A stretch of DNA of 64,000 nucleotides, taken from assembly GCA_000721275.1 (NCBI GenBank), contig JOFO01000002.1:248001-312000 (forward strand). The letters run 5' to 3'. The notes under the pieces were generated by a model. The model saw only the letters and a program-made list of their open reading frames with translations. It made no database searches and was not told the DNA's origin. The translations under genes and the position numbers were made by a program. The stretch is from Microtetraspora glauca. GTDB lineage: Bacteria; Actinomycetota; Actinomycetes; Streptomycetales; Streptomycetaceae. Positions 1 to 8,883 of this stretch are shown here, piece after piece. Position 1 is the stretch's first letter. Each line of letters opens with the position of its first letter.

Positions 1-2958
1 GTCAAGCGCGCCCGCGTGGGCAAGCTGACGATGGAGGACTTCTCCGGCGTCACCGTCTCCCTGACCAACCCCGGCGGCCTCGGCACCGTCCACTCCGTGC
101 CGCGTCTGATGCCCGGTCAGTCCGTCATCATGGGCGTCGGCTCCATGGACTACCCGGCCGAGTTCCAGGGCACCTCCCAGGACACCCTGAACAAGCTGGG
201 CATCTCCAAGGTGATGACCCTGACGTCGACCTACGACCACCGGGTCATCCAGGGCGCCGCCTCCGGCGAGTTCCTGCGGATCGTCGCGAACCTCCTCCTC
301 GGCGAGAACGAGTTCTACGACGAGATCTTCAAGTCGCTGCGGATCCCCTACGAGCCGGTCCGCTGGCTCAAGGACATCGACGCGTCGCACGACGACGACG
401 TCACCAAGGCCGCCCGCGTCTTCGAGCTCATCCACTCCTACCGGGTCCGCGGCCACGTCATGGCCGACACCGACCCGCTGGAGTACAAGCAGCGCAAGCA
501 CCCCGACCTGGACATCACCGAGCACGGCCTCACCCTGTGGGACCTGGAGCGGGAGTTCGCGGTCGGCGGCTTCGCCGGCAAGTCGATGATGAAGCTCCGC
601 GACATCCTCGGCGTCCTGCGCGACTCGTACTGCCGCACCACCGGCATCGAGTTCATGCACATCCAGGACCCGAAGCAGCGCAAGTGGATCCAGGACCGCG
701 TCGAGCGTCCCCACGCGCGCGTGGAGCGCGAGGAGCAGCTCCGCATCCTCCGCCGCCTGAACTCGGCCGAGGCGTTCGAGACCTTCCTGCAGACGAAGTA
801 CGTCGGCCAGAAGCGCTTCTCCCTGGAGGGCGGCGAGTCCGTCATCCCGCTGCTCGACGCGGTCATCGACTCCGCCGCCGAGTCCCGCCTCGACGAGGTC
901 GTCATCGGCATGGCCCACCGCGGCCGCCTCAACGTCCTCGCGAACATCGTGGGCAAGTCGTACGCGCAGATCTTCCGCGAGTTCGAGGGCAACCTCGACC
1001 CGAAGTCGATGCACGGCTCCGGCGACGTCAAGTACCACCTGGGCGCCGAGGGCACCTTCACCGGTCTCGACGGCGAGCAGATCAAGGTCTCCCTGGTCGC
1101 CAACCCCTCGCACCTGGAGGCGGTCGACCCGGTCCTGGAGGGTGTCGTCCGCGCCAAGCAGGACGTCATCAACAAGGGCGGCACCGACTTCACCGTCCTG
1201 CCGGTCGCCCTCCACGGCGACGCGGCCTTCGCGGGCCAGGGCGTGGTGGCCGAGACGCTGAACATGTCGCAGCTGCGCGGCTACCGCACCGGCGGCACGG
1301 TCCACATCGTCATCAACAACCAGGTCGGCTTCACGGCGGCTCCCGAGTCGTCCCGCTCCTCCATGTACGCCACCGACGTGGCCCGCATGATCGAGGCGCC
1401 GATCTTCCACGTGAACGGCGACGACCCGGAGGCCGTGGTCCGCGTCGCGCGGCTCGCCTTCGAGTTCCGCCAGACGTTCAACAAGGACGTCGTGATCGAC
1501 CTCATCTGCTACCGCCGCCGCGGTCACAACGAGGGCGACAACCCCTCGTTCACCAACCCGCAGATGTACAACCTGATCGACAAGAAGCGCTCGGTGCGCA
1601 AGCTGTACACCGAGTCGCTCATCGGTCGCGGCGACATCACCCTGGAGGAGGCGGAGCAGTCGCTCCAGGACTTCCAGGGCCAGCTGGAGAAGGTGTTCGC
1701 GGAGGTCCGCGAGGCCACCGCCGCCCCGGCGCCGGCCCACGTGCCGGACGCGCAGGCCGAGTTCCCGGTCGCCGTCACCACCGCGGTCTCCCAGGAGGTC
1801 GTGAAGCGGATCGCCGAGTCGCAGGTCAACATCCCGGAGCGGATCACGGTCCACCCGCGCCTGCTGCCGCAGCTGCAGCGCCGCGCGGCCTCCATCGACG
1901 ACGGCACCATCGACTGGGGCTTCGGCGAGACCCTCGCCATCGGCTCCCTGCTGATGGAGGGCACCCCGGTCCGCCTCTCGGGCCAGGACTCCCGCCGCGG
2001 CACCTTCGGCCAGCGCCACGCGGTCCTGGTCGACCAGGAGACCGGCGAGGACTACACCCCGCTGCTCTACCTGACCGAGGACCAGGCCCACTTCAACGTC
2101 TACGACTCGCTGCTCAGCGAGTACGCGGCGATGGGCTTCGAGTACGGCTACTCGCTGGCCCGCCCGAGCTCCCTGGTCATCTGGGAGGCCCAGTTCGGCG
2201 ACTTCGTCAACGGCGCCCAGACCGTCGTCGACGAGTTCATCTCCTCGGCCGAGCAGAAGTGGGGCCAGACCTCCGGCGTCACCCTGCTCCTGCCGCACGG
2301 CTACGAGGGCCAGGGCCCGGACCACTCGTCCGCCCGTCCGGAGCGCTTCCTCCAGATGTGCGCCCAGGACAACATGACGGTCGCCATGCCGACGCTGCCG
2401 TCGAACTACTTCCACCTCCTGCGCTGGCAGGTGCACAACCCGCACCACAAGCCGCTCATCGTCTTCACCCCGAAGTCGATGCTGCGCCTGAAGGCCGCGG
2501 CGTCGAAGGTGGAGGAGTTCACCACCGGCGGCTTCCGCCCGGTGATCGGCGACGACACGGTGAACCCGGCCGACGTCCGCAAGGTCGTCTTCTGCGCCGG
2601 CAAGGTCTACTACGACCTGGAGGCCGAGCGGCAGAAGCGCGGCGTCACGGACACCGCGATCATCCGCCTCGAGCGCCTGTACCCGCTGCCGGGTGCCGAG
2701 CTCCAGGCCGAGATCGCCAAGTACCCGAACGCCGAGAAGTACCTGTGGGCCCAGGAGGAGCCGGCGAACCAGGGTGCCTGGCCGTTCATCGCGCTCAACC
2801 TGATCGACCACCTCGACCTGGCGGTCGGCGCGGACATCCCGGCGGGCGAGCGCCTGCGCCGGATCTCCCGCCCGCACTCCTCGTCGCCGGCGGTCGGTTC
2901 GGCCAAGCGGCACCAGGCCGAGCAGCAGCAGCTGGTCAACGAGGTCTTCGACGCCTGA
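1..2958 (+). CDS. kgd: 2-oxoglutarate decarboxylase/dehydrogenase E1-E2 (3' part, start outside window)
   Basis: This is the multifunctional actinobacterial Kgd, which feeds 2-oxoglutarate through a ThDP-dependent E1 reaction fused to an E2-type acyltransferase domain in the TCA cycle. The reading frame is open from base 1, so the gene is cut at its 5' end; about 985 residues of a usual 1,250-1,280 are visible. The end of the acyltransferase domain is seen first ([14 protein letters not shown], with the E2 catalytic DHR motif). The E1 domain follows with [27 protein letters not shown] and the [11 protein letters not shown] cofactor-binding signature, then the transketolase-like C-terminal region. 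A strong hairpin terminator follows. The family call is very secure. Confidence 0.96.
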   Translation, partial: VKRARVGKLTMEDFSGVTVSLTNPGGLGTVHSVPRLMPGQSVIMGVGSMDYPAEFQGTSQDTLNKLGISKVMTLTSTYDHRVIQGAASGEFLRIVANLLLGENEFYDEIFKSLRIPYEPVRWLKDIDASHDDDVTKAARVFELIHSYRVRGHVMADTDPLEYKQRKHPDLDITEHGLTLWDLEREFAVGGFAGKSMMKLRDILGVLRDSYCRTTGIEFMHIQDPKQRKWIQDRVERPHARVEREEQLRILRRLNSAEAFETFLQTKYVGQKRFSLEGGESVIPLLDAVIDSAAESRLDEVVIGMAHRGRLNVLANIVGKSYAQIFREFEGNLDPKSMHGSGDVKYHLGAEGTFTGLDGEQIKVSLVANPSHLEAVDPVLEGVVRAKQDVINKGGTDFTVLPVALHGDAAFAGQGVVAETLNMSQLRGYRTGGTVHIVINNQVGFTAAPESSRSSMYATDVARMIEAPIFHVNGDDPEAVVRVARLAFEFRQTFNKDVVIDLICYRRRGHNEGDNPSFTNPQMYNLIDKKRSVRKLYTESLIGRGDITLEEAEQSLQDFQGQLEKVFAEVREATAAPAPAHVPDAQAEFPVAVTTAVSQEVVKRIAESQVNIPERITVHPRLLPQLQRRAASIDDGTIDWGFGETLAIGSLLMEGTPVRLSGQDSRRGTFGQRHAVLVDQETGEDYTPLLYLTEDQAHFNVYDSLLSEYAAMGFEYGYSLARPSSLVIWEAQFGDFVNGAQTVVDEFISSAEQKWGQTSGVTLLLPHGYEGQGPDHSSARPERFLQMCAQDNMTVAMPTLPSNYFHLLRWQVHNPHHKPLIVFTPKSMLRLKAAASKVEEFTTGGFRPVIGDDTVNPADVRKVVFCAGKVYYDLEAERQKRGVTDTAIIRLERLYPLPGAELQAEIAKYPNAEKYLWAQEEPANQGAWPFIALNLIDHLDLAVGADIPAGERLRRISRPHSSSPAVGSAKRHQAEQQQLVNEVFDA

Positions 2959-2974
2959 CGTCGGCACCCCGTAC

Positions 2975-3010
2975 GGAGGCCCGGCACCCCACCTGGGGTG
3001 CCGGGCCTCC
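2975..3010 (+). terminator. intrinsic terminator after kgd
   Basis: A perfect 16-bp inverted repeat (2975-2990 and 2995-3010) with a 4-nt loop lies 16 nt after the kgd stop. No clear T-tract follows, which is usual for Streptomyces hairpin terminators. Confidence 0.85.
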
Positions 3011-3041
3011 GGCCTGTCCGGGCGGGCCTATCCTGGATCGC

Positions 3042-3224
3042 ATGTACTTCACCGACCGTGGCATCGAGGAACTGGAGAAGCGGCGCGGCGAGGAGGAGGT
3101 CACCTTCGAGTGGCTCGCCGAGCAGCTGCGGACCTTCGTCGATCTGAACCCCGACTTCGAGGTGCCGGTCGAGCGCCTCGCGACCTGGCTGGCCCGTCTG
3201 GACGACGAGGACGACGACGAGTAG
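3042..3224 (+). CDS. small acidic DUF6104-type protein
   Basis: A 60-residue protein beginning MYFTDRGIEELEKRRGEEEV and ending in an acidic DDEDDDE tail. It resembles the conserved Streptomyces DUF6104 family that sits next to kgd; the function is unknown. There is no Shine-Dalgarno sequence. A TATCCT -10 element (3029-3034) lies exactly 7 nt before the ATG, which fits a leaderless transcript. The gene is bracketed by terminators, so it is probably monocistronic. The gene call is solid; the family name is from memory. Confidence 0.85.
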   Translation: MYFTDRGIEELEKRRGEEEVTFEWLAEQLRTFVDLNPDFEVPVERLATWLARLDDEDDDE

Positions 3225-3244
3225 ACGACGGCGGTACGCGCTGC

Positions 3245-3282
3245 GCGAGAGGCCCCCTCCCGGGTGGGAGGGGGCCTCTCGC
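3245..3282 (+). terminator. intrinsic terminator between convergent genes
   Basis: Perfect 17-bp stem (3245-3261 with 3266-3282) and a GGGT loop, between the DUF6104-type gene and the convergent hypothetical gene ending at 3301. It can serve both strands. Confidence 0.85.
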
Positions 3283-3300
3283 GTTCCGGCGCCGGGCCGG

Positions 3301-4116
3301 TCAGTGCTCGCGCAGCCGGTCGTAGGCGAGGCCGAGGGCGCCGTGGGCGACGAGCAGGGCCCCGGCGGTCGCCCAGCCGCCGGAACGCCTGCGCAGGCCC
3401 CACAGGAGCAGCGGGGCGCCCGCGGCGAGCTGGGCGGCGCCCAGGAGGCGTGCCCGGGGGCCGCGCACGTACGGGCCGAGGGGGCCGTCCTCGACGGCGT
3501 CGAGCTCGTCGCGGACGGCGCCGCGCCATCCCGGCCACGCCAACTGCTCGGCGCCGGCGGCGAGGGCCGCCTCGCGGAGCCGGGCGGGGGCCTCGCCGGG
3601 GTCGACGCCGGCGGGCAGGTCGAGGCCGGTGCGGGCGAGGACGGCGACCAGGCCGACGAGGCGGGTCCGGGCGTCGGCCTCGGGGTCGGGGACGGTGAGC
3701 GGCTCCAGCGCCTGCACGTCGAGGACCGGGTCGAGGGCGAGGCGGTCGGCGAAGGTGCGCATGGCCTCGTCCTCGCCGGCCGGGGTGCCGTCGGCGAGCC
3801 AGGTGTAGCCGACGGTGCGGCGGAAGCCGGCGGCGAGGGTGAGGCCGGCGCGGTCGCCGTCCCACCAGAGGGCGAGCACGGGCCAGGTGGCGGCGGAGAC
3901 GGCGAGGGCGGTGGCCCAGCCGGTGACGACCCGCTCGACCGGCTCGGCGCCGTCCTGCCAGGGCCTTCCCTCCGGTACGAGGACGCTCCAGCCGGCCCCG
4001 GCGGGGGCGAGGAGGAGCCGTTCCCGCAGGAGCTGGGCGGGCGGCCGGACCGCCGTGGGGTCGGCTCGGCACAGCAGCAGCGCCCCGGCGGGGCTCGGTC
4101 CGGATGTCGCGTTCAT
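3301..4116 (-). CDS. conserved hypothetical protein with C-terminal membrane segments
   Basis: A 271-residue protein that I do not recognise. The N-terminal two thirds look soluble and are rich in Ala, Leu and Pro. Two hydrophobic stretches near the C-terminus (LLGAAQLAAGAPLLLWGL and ATAGALLVAHGALGLAY) could be membrane segments. The ATG at 4116 has no Shine-Dalgarno sequence, but a TAGCGT -10 element (4124-4129 on the reverse strand) lies 7 nt upstream, pointing to leaderless translation. The coding call rests on codon bias and the clean terminator downstream. The function is unknown. Confidence 0.8.
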   Translation of the reverse strand: MNATSGPSPAGALLLCRADPTAVRPPAQLLRERLLLAPAGAGWSVLVPEGRPWQDGAEPVERVVTGWATALAVSAATWPVLALWWDGDRAGLTLAAGFRRTVGYTWLADGTPAGEDEAMRTFADRLALDPVLDVQALEPLTVPDPEADARTRLVGLVAVLARTGLDLPAGVDPGEAPARLREAALAAGAEQLAWPGWRGAVRDELDAVEDGPLGPYVRGPRARLLGAAQLAAGAPLLLWGLRRRSGGWATAGALLVAHGALGLAYDRLREH

Positions 4117-4202
4117 GGGCCCTACGCTAGGCCAGTTTGTCCGTGTACTGCGGTGTTTGCGCCGACCCTGTCAGGGATGAATCAGGGTTGACTCCGTCAC
4201 AC

Positions 4203-4235
4203 CGCGATATATCGTGAGTCGTGAAGTCGCGATAT
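4203..4235. promoter_or_regulatory. candidate PadR operator: repeated CGCGATAT boxes
   Basis: The 8-mer CGCGATAT occurs at 4203-4210 and again at 4228-4235, 25 bp apart. The first copy runs into the perfect palindrome CGATATATCG (4205-4214). These AT-rich islands are exceptional for the local base composition. They lie about 95 nt upstream of a DUF4097-padR operon. PadR proteins often bind such AT-rich dyads and control their own operon, so autoregulation is inferred. Confidence 0.6.
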
Positions 4236-4326
4236 GTTGCGTCGCCGGGCGACACCCGCCCGGCGCTGGCTCGACGGCGTGTCGACGCGGCTTCGGAACG
4301 CTTCGAGGAAACGGGAGGTCCGCACC

Positions 4327-5226
4327 ATGACCGAGTGGTCCGTCACCGAGCCGGTGAAACTCGCGCCCGCCGACCCCGTGACGCGGCTGCGCATCCGCGT
4401 CGTGGGCGGGGCGGTGAACGTGGTGGGCACCGACGAGAGCACCGCACGGGTGGAGGTCTCGGAGATCGAGGGCCCGCCCCTGATCGTCACGCAGGACGGC
4501 TCCACCCTCACCATCGCCTACGAGGACCTGCACTGGAAGTCCCTGCACAAGTGGCTGGACACCAAGACCCACCGGCGGCGGGCGGTCGTCTCCGTCGCGG
4601 TCCCGGCCGACGCCGAGGTCGAGGTGGGCGCGGTCACGGCCGACACGGTGGTGTCGGGTCTGCGGGGCCGCGCGGAGGTGCGCGGGGTGACCGGCGCGAC
4701 GACGCTGGTGCGGCTCTCCGGGCCGGTCCGCGCCGAGAGCGTGTCGGGCCCCCTGGAGGCCCAGTCGGTGACCGGCGCGCTGCGGGTGAGCTCGGTGACC
4801 GGCGACGTGACGGTGATCGAGGGCTCCGGCGCGGCGGTACGGGCGGAGACCGTCAGCGGCGACATGGTCCTGGACCTGGACCCGGCACCGGCGGGGGCGC
4901 CGCCGGCCGACATCCGGCTGTCCAGCGTCTCCGGCGAGGTCGCCATCCGGCTGCCGCACCCGGCGGACGCCCGGGTCGAGGCGAGCACCACCAGCGGCTC
5001 GCTGTCCAACGCCTTCGACGACCTGCGGGTGGCCGGTGACTGGGGCACCCGGTCGCTCACCGGGACGCTCGGCGCCGGCAGCGGCACGCTGAAGGCGACC
5101 ACGGTCTCCGGCTCGATCGCCCTCCTCCGCCGCCCGGAGTCCCCCGAGGACCCGGAGCCCGCGCCCGCCGGTTCCTCCTCCGGCTCCGCCGACCCCTCCG
5201 CCCCCGCGTCCGGAAAGGTGCTCTGA
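4327..5226 (+). CDS. DUF4097 family beta-strand repeat protein
   Basis: A 299-residue protein made of repeated short beta-strand units (for example ADTVVSGLRGRAEVRGVTG, AESVSGPLEAQSVTG, RAETVSGDMVLDL), the pattern of DUF4097, a putative adhesin-like beta-solenoid. There is no signal peptide or membrane segment. The ATG at 4327 follows GGGAGG at 4313-4318. One base separates its stop from the start of the padR gene, so the two are co-translated. DUF4097 genes are commonly paired with PadR regulators; the function of the solenoid is unknown and may be sensing. Confidence 0.9.
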   Translation: MTEWSVTEPVKLAPADPVTRLRIRVVGGAVNVVGTDESTARVEVSEIEGPPLIVTQDGSTLTIAYEDLHWKSLHKWLDTKTHRRRAVVSVAVPADAEVEVGAVTADTVVSGLRGRAEVRGVTGATTLVRLSGPVRAESVSGPLEAQSVTGALRVSSVTGDVTVIEGSGAAVRAETVSGDMVLDLDPAPAGAPPADIRLSSVSGEVAIRLPHPADARVEASTTSGSLSNAFDDLRVAGDWGTRSLTGTLGAGSGTLKATTVSGSIALLRRPESPEDPEPAPAGSSSGSADPSAPASGKVL

Positions 5227-5227
5227 C

Positions 5228-6154
5228 ATGCCCCCCGTCTTCGCCCACGGCCGACTCCGCCTCTACCTGCTCAAGCTGCTCGACGAGGCCCCCCGGCACG
5301 GGTACGAGGTGATCCGGCTGCTGGAGGAGCGCTTCCAGGGGCTGTACGCGCCTTCCGCCGGCACGGTCTACCCGCGGCTCGCCAAGCTGGAGGCCGAGGG
5401 ACTGGTCACCCACACCAGCGAGGGCGGCCGCAAGGTGTACGCGATCACCGACGCGGGCCGCGCCGAGCTGGCCGGCCGGGAGGCCGAGCTGGACGCCCTG
5501 GAGCGGGAGATCCGGGAGTCCGTCGCCGAGCTGGCCGCCGAGATCCGCGAGGACGTGCGGGGCGCGGCGGGCCGGGTGCGCAGCGAGATGCGCGCGGCGG
5601 CGAGCCGGACGCGGACGGCGGAGGGCGGCGCCTTCTCCGACGCCAAGGAGGAGCTGCGCAAGGCGACCCGGGAGTGGAAGGAGCAGACCCGGCAGGCGAA
5701 GGAGGAGGCCCGCTCGGCGAAGCTCCAGGCGAAGGAGTTCCAGCGGATCGCCCAGCAGGTGCAGGACGAGGTCCAGAACCGGTTCGCCCGGGGCGAGTGG
5801 CCGCAGGCCGTCTGGGAGGGCCTGTCGGGCATCACGGCGCAGCTGGGCGACCTCGTGCAGGGCCATCACCCCAGGGCCCGGGCCGAGGCGCCGGACATGC
5901 CGTGGGCCGCCGCCGCGGCGCCCGGTGCGGCGGCGGAGGCCCCGGCGGAGACCCCCACGTGGGCGCGGGAGGCGGCCGGGTCGGGGCAGCCGGCCCGGGA
6001 CCTGGACCGGCTGCTGGACCGGTTCCGGGACGAGATCCGGGACGCGGCCCGCGACCACGGGGTGACGGACTCCCAGCTGGCGGAGGCCCGCGACCACCTG
6101 GTCACGGCCGCGACCCGGATCACCGGGATACTCCACCGCCGCTCGGGCGTCTGA
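5228..6154 (+). CDS. PadR family transcriptional regulator, long C-terminal form
   Basis: 308 residues. The N-terminal 90 residues form the PadR winged helix (GYEVIRLLEERFQGLYAPS, GTVYPRLAKLEAEGLVTH, and a GRKVYAITDAG wing). The rest is unusually long for PadR (usual total 110-200) and is highly charged, predicted helical or coiled coil (DALEREIRESVAELAAEIRE), then an Ala/Pro-rich linker and a final helical block. It is co-transcribed with the DUF4097 gene. It probably represses this operon through the CGCGATAT boxes upstream. Confidence 0.92.
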   Translation: MPPVFAHGRLRLYLLKLLDEAPRHGYEVIRLLEERFQGLYAPSAGTVYPRLAKLEAEGLVTHTSEGGRKVYAITDAGRAELAGREAELDALEREIRESVAELAAEIREDVRGAAGRVRSEMRAAASRTRTAEGGAFSDAKEELRKATREWKEQTRQAKEEARSAKLQAKEFQRIAQQVQDEVQNRFARGEWPQAVWEGLSGITAQLGDLVQGHHPRARAEAPDMPWAAAAAPGAAAEAPAETPTWAREAAGSGQPARDLDRLLDRFRDEIRDAARDHGVTDSQLAEARDHLVTAATRITGILHRRSGV

Positions 6155-6171
6155 GCGGCGGGGGCCGTCGG

Positions 6172-7668
6172 TCAGGGCCGGGCGGCGGCCCGGGTCGCCG
6201 TGACGGTGACCCGGGCGTCCGGCGCGGCGACCACGCGCACCCGGCCACGGTCGCGGTCGCGGTCGCGCAGGACGTGGGCGCCGCGGGCCGTGACCTTCCA
6301 GTCGCCGGGCGGCAGGGACAGTTCGGTGACGCGGGAGCCGCGGGGGCCGGCGGCGCGGTACTCCAGGCGGTAGACGCCGGCCGCCGGGTCGTAGGCGGCG
6401 GAGCGCACCCGGCCGGCGACGGCCTCCGCGTACGGCTCGGCGGTCAGCTCCTTGTTGGTGCGGAAGGCGCCGGTGCCGTCCACGGCGCAGTAGCCGCCGC
6501 CGTAGCACCAGACGTAGCCGGCCCAGCCGGAGGTGTAACGGCCGAGGGAGGCCATGGCGTCGCGGTAGAAGCGGTTCATCTGCGGCAGGGAGTTGTTGAG
6601 CGGGCCCCACTCCCCCACCACCACGGGCACCTTGTACTGCTTGGGGTAGACGGTGACGGCCTGTTCGTAGCTCTCGATCCAGCCGGCGGCGGGGTCGTAG
6701 TCGGCGCCGGCCTCCATGCCGGTGTTGTAGAAGTGCGGCGCGTAGACGATCTTCGGGTCGTCGATCCGGCCGAGGCCGGTGGGCACGCCCTCGCCGACGA
6801 TCGGGGTCGGTTCGACGAAGATCCAGGCGTCGCGGTCGGCCGCGCGGATCGCGTCGGCGATCCGGTTGTACATGGGGGTGAGCTGCTCGCTCTCGATGCG
6901 GCGGGCGGCGGTGGCCAGGTCCTCGCCCTCGCGGAGCTCGCCCATCGGCTCGTTGATCGGGTCGTAGCCGAGGACGGCCGGGTGGTCGTCGAAGCGCTCG
7001 GCGAGCACCCGCCACATGCGGACCTGGGCCCGCCGCAGGTCCTCGTCCTCGTACAGGTGGGTGAAGGCGCGCTGGACGGCGGGCTCGAAGTACTCGGAGA
7101 ACCAGTCGTCGGGACGGGGGGTGAAGGGCAGTCCGTCGGTGCGGGTGGCCCAGGCGGGGATGCCGCGGTGGCCGAAGGCGGGGCCGAAGACGTCCTGGTG
7201 GGCGTCGAGCAGCACCTGGACGTCGTACCGGTCGGCCCAGTCCAGGATCCGCTCGATCTTCCGCAGGTACGCCTCGCTGTAGTGGCCGGGCCGGGGCTCC
7301 AGGTCGTCCCAGAAGACGAGCAGGCGCGCGAAGTTGAAGCCCTTGGCGCGCATGTCGCGGAAGTGCTTCTCGGTGACGGCGGAGAGGGCGGCGTCGCCGC
7401 GGTTGGCCTTGTCCTCCACGTTCCAGCCGCGGAGGGTGAGCACACGGCCCCGGGCGTCGGTGAGGTCGGGGATCCCGTCGCCGCCGGTCTGCGCGCCGGT
7501 CTCCGTACCGTTCTGGGCGCCGTTCTCCGCGCCGGGCGCGGGCTGTGGGCGGGCGGCGGCGACATCATCGGCGGAGCCGGGGGTGGCGGTGGCGGTGGGG
7601 GCGAGCGTGGCGAGGAGGGAGGCGGCGACGGCGGTCGCCATGAGAGTGGTGCGCGACAAGCGGGACAC
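6172..7668 (-). CDS. secreted GH5-like glycoside hydrolase (cellulase/endoglycoceramidase type)
   Basis: 498 residues from the GTG at 7668, chosen because GGAGG lies 5 nt upstream; the longer frame to 7704 has no ribosome site. A signal peptide is clear (SRLSRTTLMATAVAASLLATLAPTATA). The TIM-barrel signatures of clan GH-A are visible: GYDPINEPMGE carries the acid/base Glu and VVVGEWGPLNNS the nucleophile Glu. An early RGWNVEDK motif and a C-terminal beta-sandwich-like tail resemble endoglycosylceramidases. The substrate cannot be decided from sequence alone; a glycolipid or beta-glucan is plausible. Confidence 0.9.
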   Translation of the reverse strand: MSRLSRTTLMATAVAASLLATLAPTATATPGSADDVAAARPQPAPGAENGAQNGTETGAQTGGDGIPDLTDARGRVLTLRGWNVEDKANRGDAALSAVTEKHFRDMRAKGFNFARLLVFWDDLEPRPGHYSEAYLRKIERILDWADRYDVQVLLDAHQDVFGPAFGHRGIPAWATRTDGLPFTPRPDDWFSEYFEPAVQRAFTHLYEDEDLRRAQVRMWRVLAERFDDHPAVLGYDPINEPMGELREGEDLATAARRIESEQLTPMYNRIADAIRAADRDAWIFVEPTPIVGEGVPTGLGRIDDPKIVYAPHFYNTGMEAGADYDPAAGWIESYEQAVTVYPKQYKVPVVVGEWGPLNNSLPQMNRFYRDAMASLGRYTSGWAGYVWCYGGGYCAVDGTGAFRTNKELTAEPYAEAVAGRVRSAAYDPAAGVYRLEYRAAGPRGSRVTELSLPPGDWKVTARGAHVLRDRDRDRGRVRVVAAPDARVTVTATRAAARP

Positions 7669-7744
7669 GGGGGCCTCCGGCACGAGGAAGTGAGCGTTGT
7701 TCACGTTCGCGTGCCGGAGATCCCATCAGGTCGACCGACCCGTA

Positions 7745-8710
7745 TCAAGAGGTCGTCAGCACGATCTTTCCGAAGAGGTCGCCGGCGGCCATCTTCTCGA
7801 AGCCCTCGCGGGCCCGGTCCAGCGGCAGCACCTCGTCGATCACCGGACGGACCCCGGTGGCCGCGCAGAAGGACAGCAGGTCCTCCAGCTCGTCCTTGGA
7901 GCCCATGGTGGAGCCGACCACCTTCAGCTCCAGGAAGAAGATCCGGGTCAGCTCGGCGTGCGAGGGCCGGTCGCCGCTGGTGGCGCCGGAGATCACCAGG
8001 GTGCCGCCGGGGCGCAGCGACTTGACCGAGTGCGACCAGGTGGCGGCGCCGACGGTCTCGATGACGGCGTCCACGCGCTGCGGCAGCCGGGCGCCGGGCT
8101 CGTACGCCTCGACGGCGCCGAGCTCCACGGCCCGCTTCCGCTTGGCCTCGTCCCGGCTGGTGGCGAAGACGCGCAGGCCGGCCGCCTTGCCGAGGACGAT
8201 CGCGGCGGTGGCGACGCCGCCACCCGCGCCCTGGACGAGCACCGAGTCGCCGGGGCGGACGCCGGCGTTGGTGAAGAGCATCCGGTAGGCGGTCAGCCAG
8301 GCGGTGGGCAGGCAGGCGGCCTCGGCGAAGGACAGTTCCTTCGGCTTGGGCAGCACGTTCCAGCGGGGGACGGCGACGCGCTCGGCGAAGGTGCCCTGGT
8401 AGCGCTCGGTGAGGATGGAGCGGGGCTCGTCCGGTCCGACGCCGTGGCCGGTCTGGCCGATGACGGAGTGCAGGACGACCTCGTTGCCGTCCTCGTCGAT
8501 CCCGGCGGCGTCGCAGCCGAGGATCATCGGCAGCTTCTCCTCGGGCAGTCCGACCCCGCGCAGCGACCACAGGTCGTGGTGGTTGAGCGAGGCGGCCTTG
8601 ACGGTGACGGTGGTCCAGCCGGGGCGCTCGACGGGCTCGGGGCGTTCGCCCAACTCGAGTCCGTTCAGGGGCTGGTCGCGGTCGATTCGGGCAGCGTAGG
8701 CAGCGAACAT
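7745..8710 (-). CDS. zinc-binding-dehydrogenase-family (MDR) oxidoreductase
   Basis: A 321-residue medium-chain dehydrogenase/reductase. The N-terminal GroES-like fold (VKAASLNHHDLWSLRGVGL, ILGCDAAGI) is followed by a Rossmann fold (VLVQGAGGGVATAAIVLGKAAG) and a C-terminal ATGVRPVIDEVLPLDRAREGFE segment. The structural zinc cysteines are absent, so it may be a zinc-free quinone-reductase-like member. The ATG at 8710 is supported by a TAGGGT -10 (8718-8723 reverse) 7 nt upstream, a leaderless arrangement. The substrate is unknown. Confidence 0.9.
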   Translation of the reverse strand: MFAAYAARIDRDQPLNGLELGERPEPVERPGWTTVTVKAASLNHHDLWSLRGVGLPEEKLPMILGCDAAGIDEDGNEVVLHSVIGQTGHGVGPDEPRSILTERYQGTFAERVAVPRWNVLPKPKELSFAEAACLPTAWLTAYRMLFTNAGVRPGDSVLVQGAGGGVATAAIVLGKAAGLRVFATSRDEAKRKRAVELGAVEAYEPGARLPQRVDAVIETVGAATWSHSVKSLRPGGTLVISGATSGDRPSHAELTRIFFLELKVVGSTMGSKDELEDLLSFCAATGVRPVIDEVLPLDRAREGFEKMAAGDLFGKIVLTTS

Positions 8711-8818
8711 GGCCCCGACCCTAGGCGCCCGTGGCGACGTCGCGGAACCACACACCGCTGTGACGCACATCCCCTCGCCCGGGCCCGCGCCGCCGGGCCT
8801 CCCCCGTCCCCACGCGAA

Positions 8819-8860
8819 AGGGCCCCGCCCCGTCCGATGCGGCGGACGGAGCGGGGCCCT
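8819..8860 (-). terminator. intrinsic terminator after malic enzyme
   Basis: 18-bp stem (8819-8836 with 8843-8860) with one mismatch and a 6-nt loop, directly downstream of the malic enzyme gene read on the minus strand. Confidence 0.8.
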
Positions 8861-8883
8861 CCCGGGGGCTTCCGCGACGGGGG

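Noticed and set aside
537..3224. An 895-codon frame running through kgd into the next gene
   Set aside because: It is an out-of-frame shadow with Arg/Pro/Gly-rich translation; the kgd frame and the separate 60-codon gene explain the region.
5057..7015. Long minus-strand frames under the PadR and GH5 genes
   Set aside because: They are GC-rich antisense shadows with biased composition and no family motifs.
7669..7704. GTG 7704 as start of the GH5 gene
   Set aside because: GTG 7668 has GGAGG at ideal distance and gives a normal signal peptide; the upstream 12 residues have no ribosome site.
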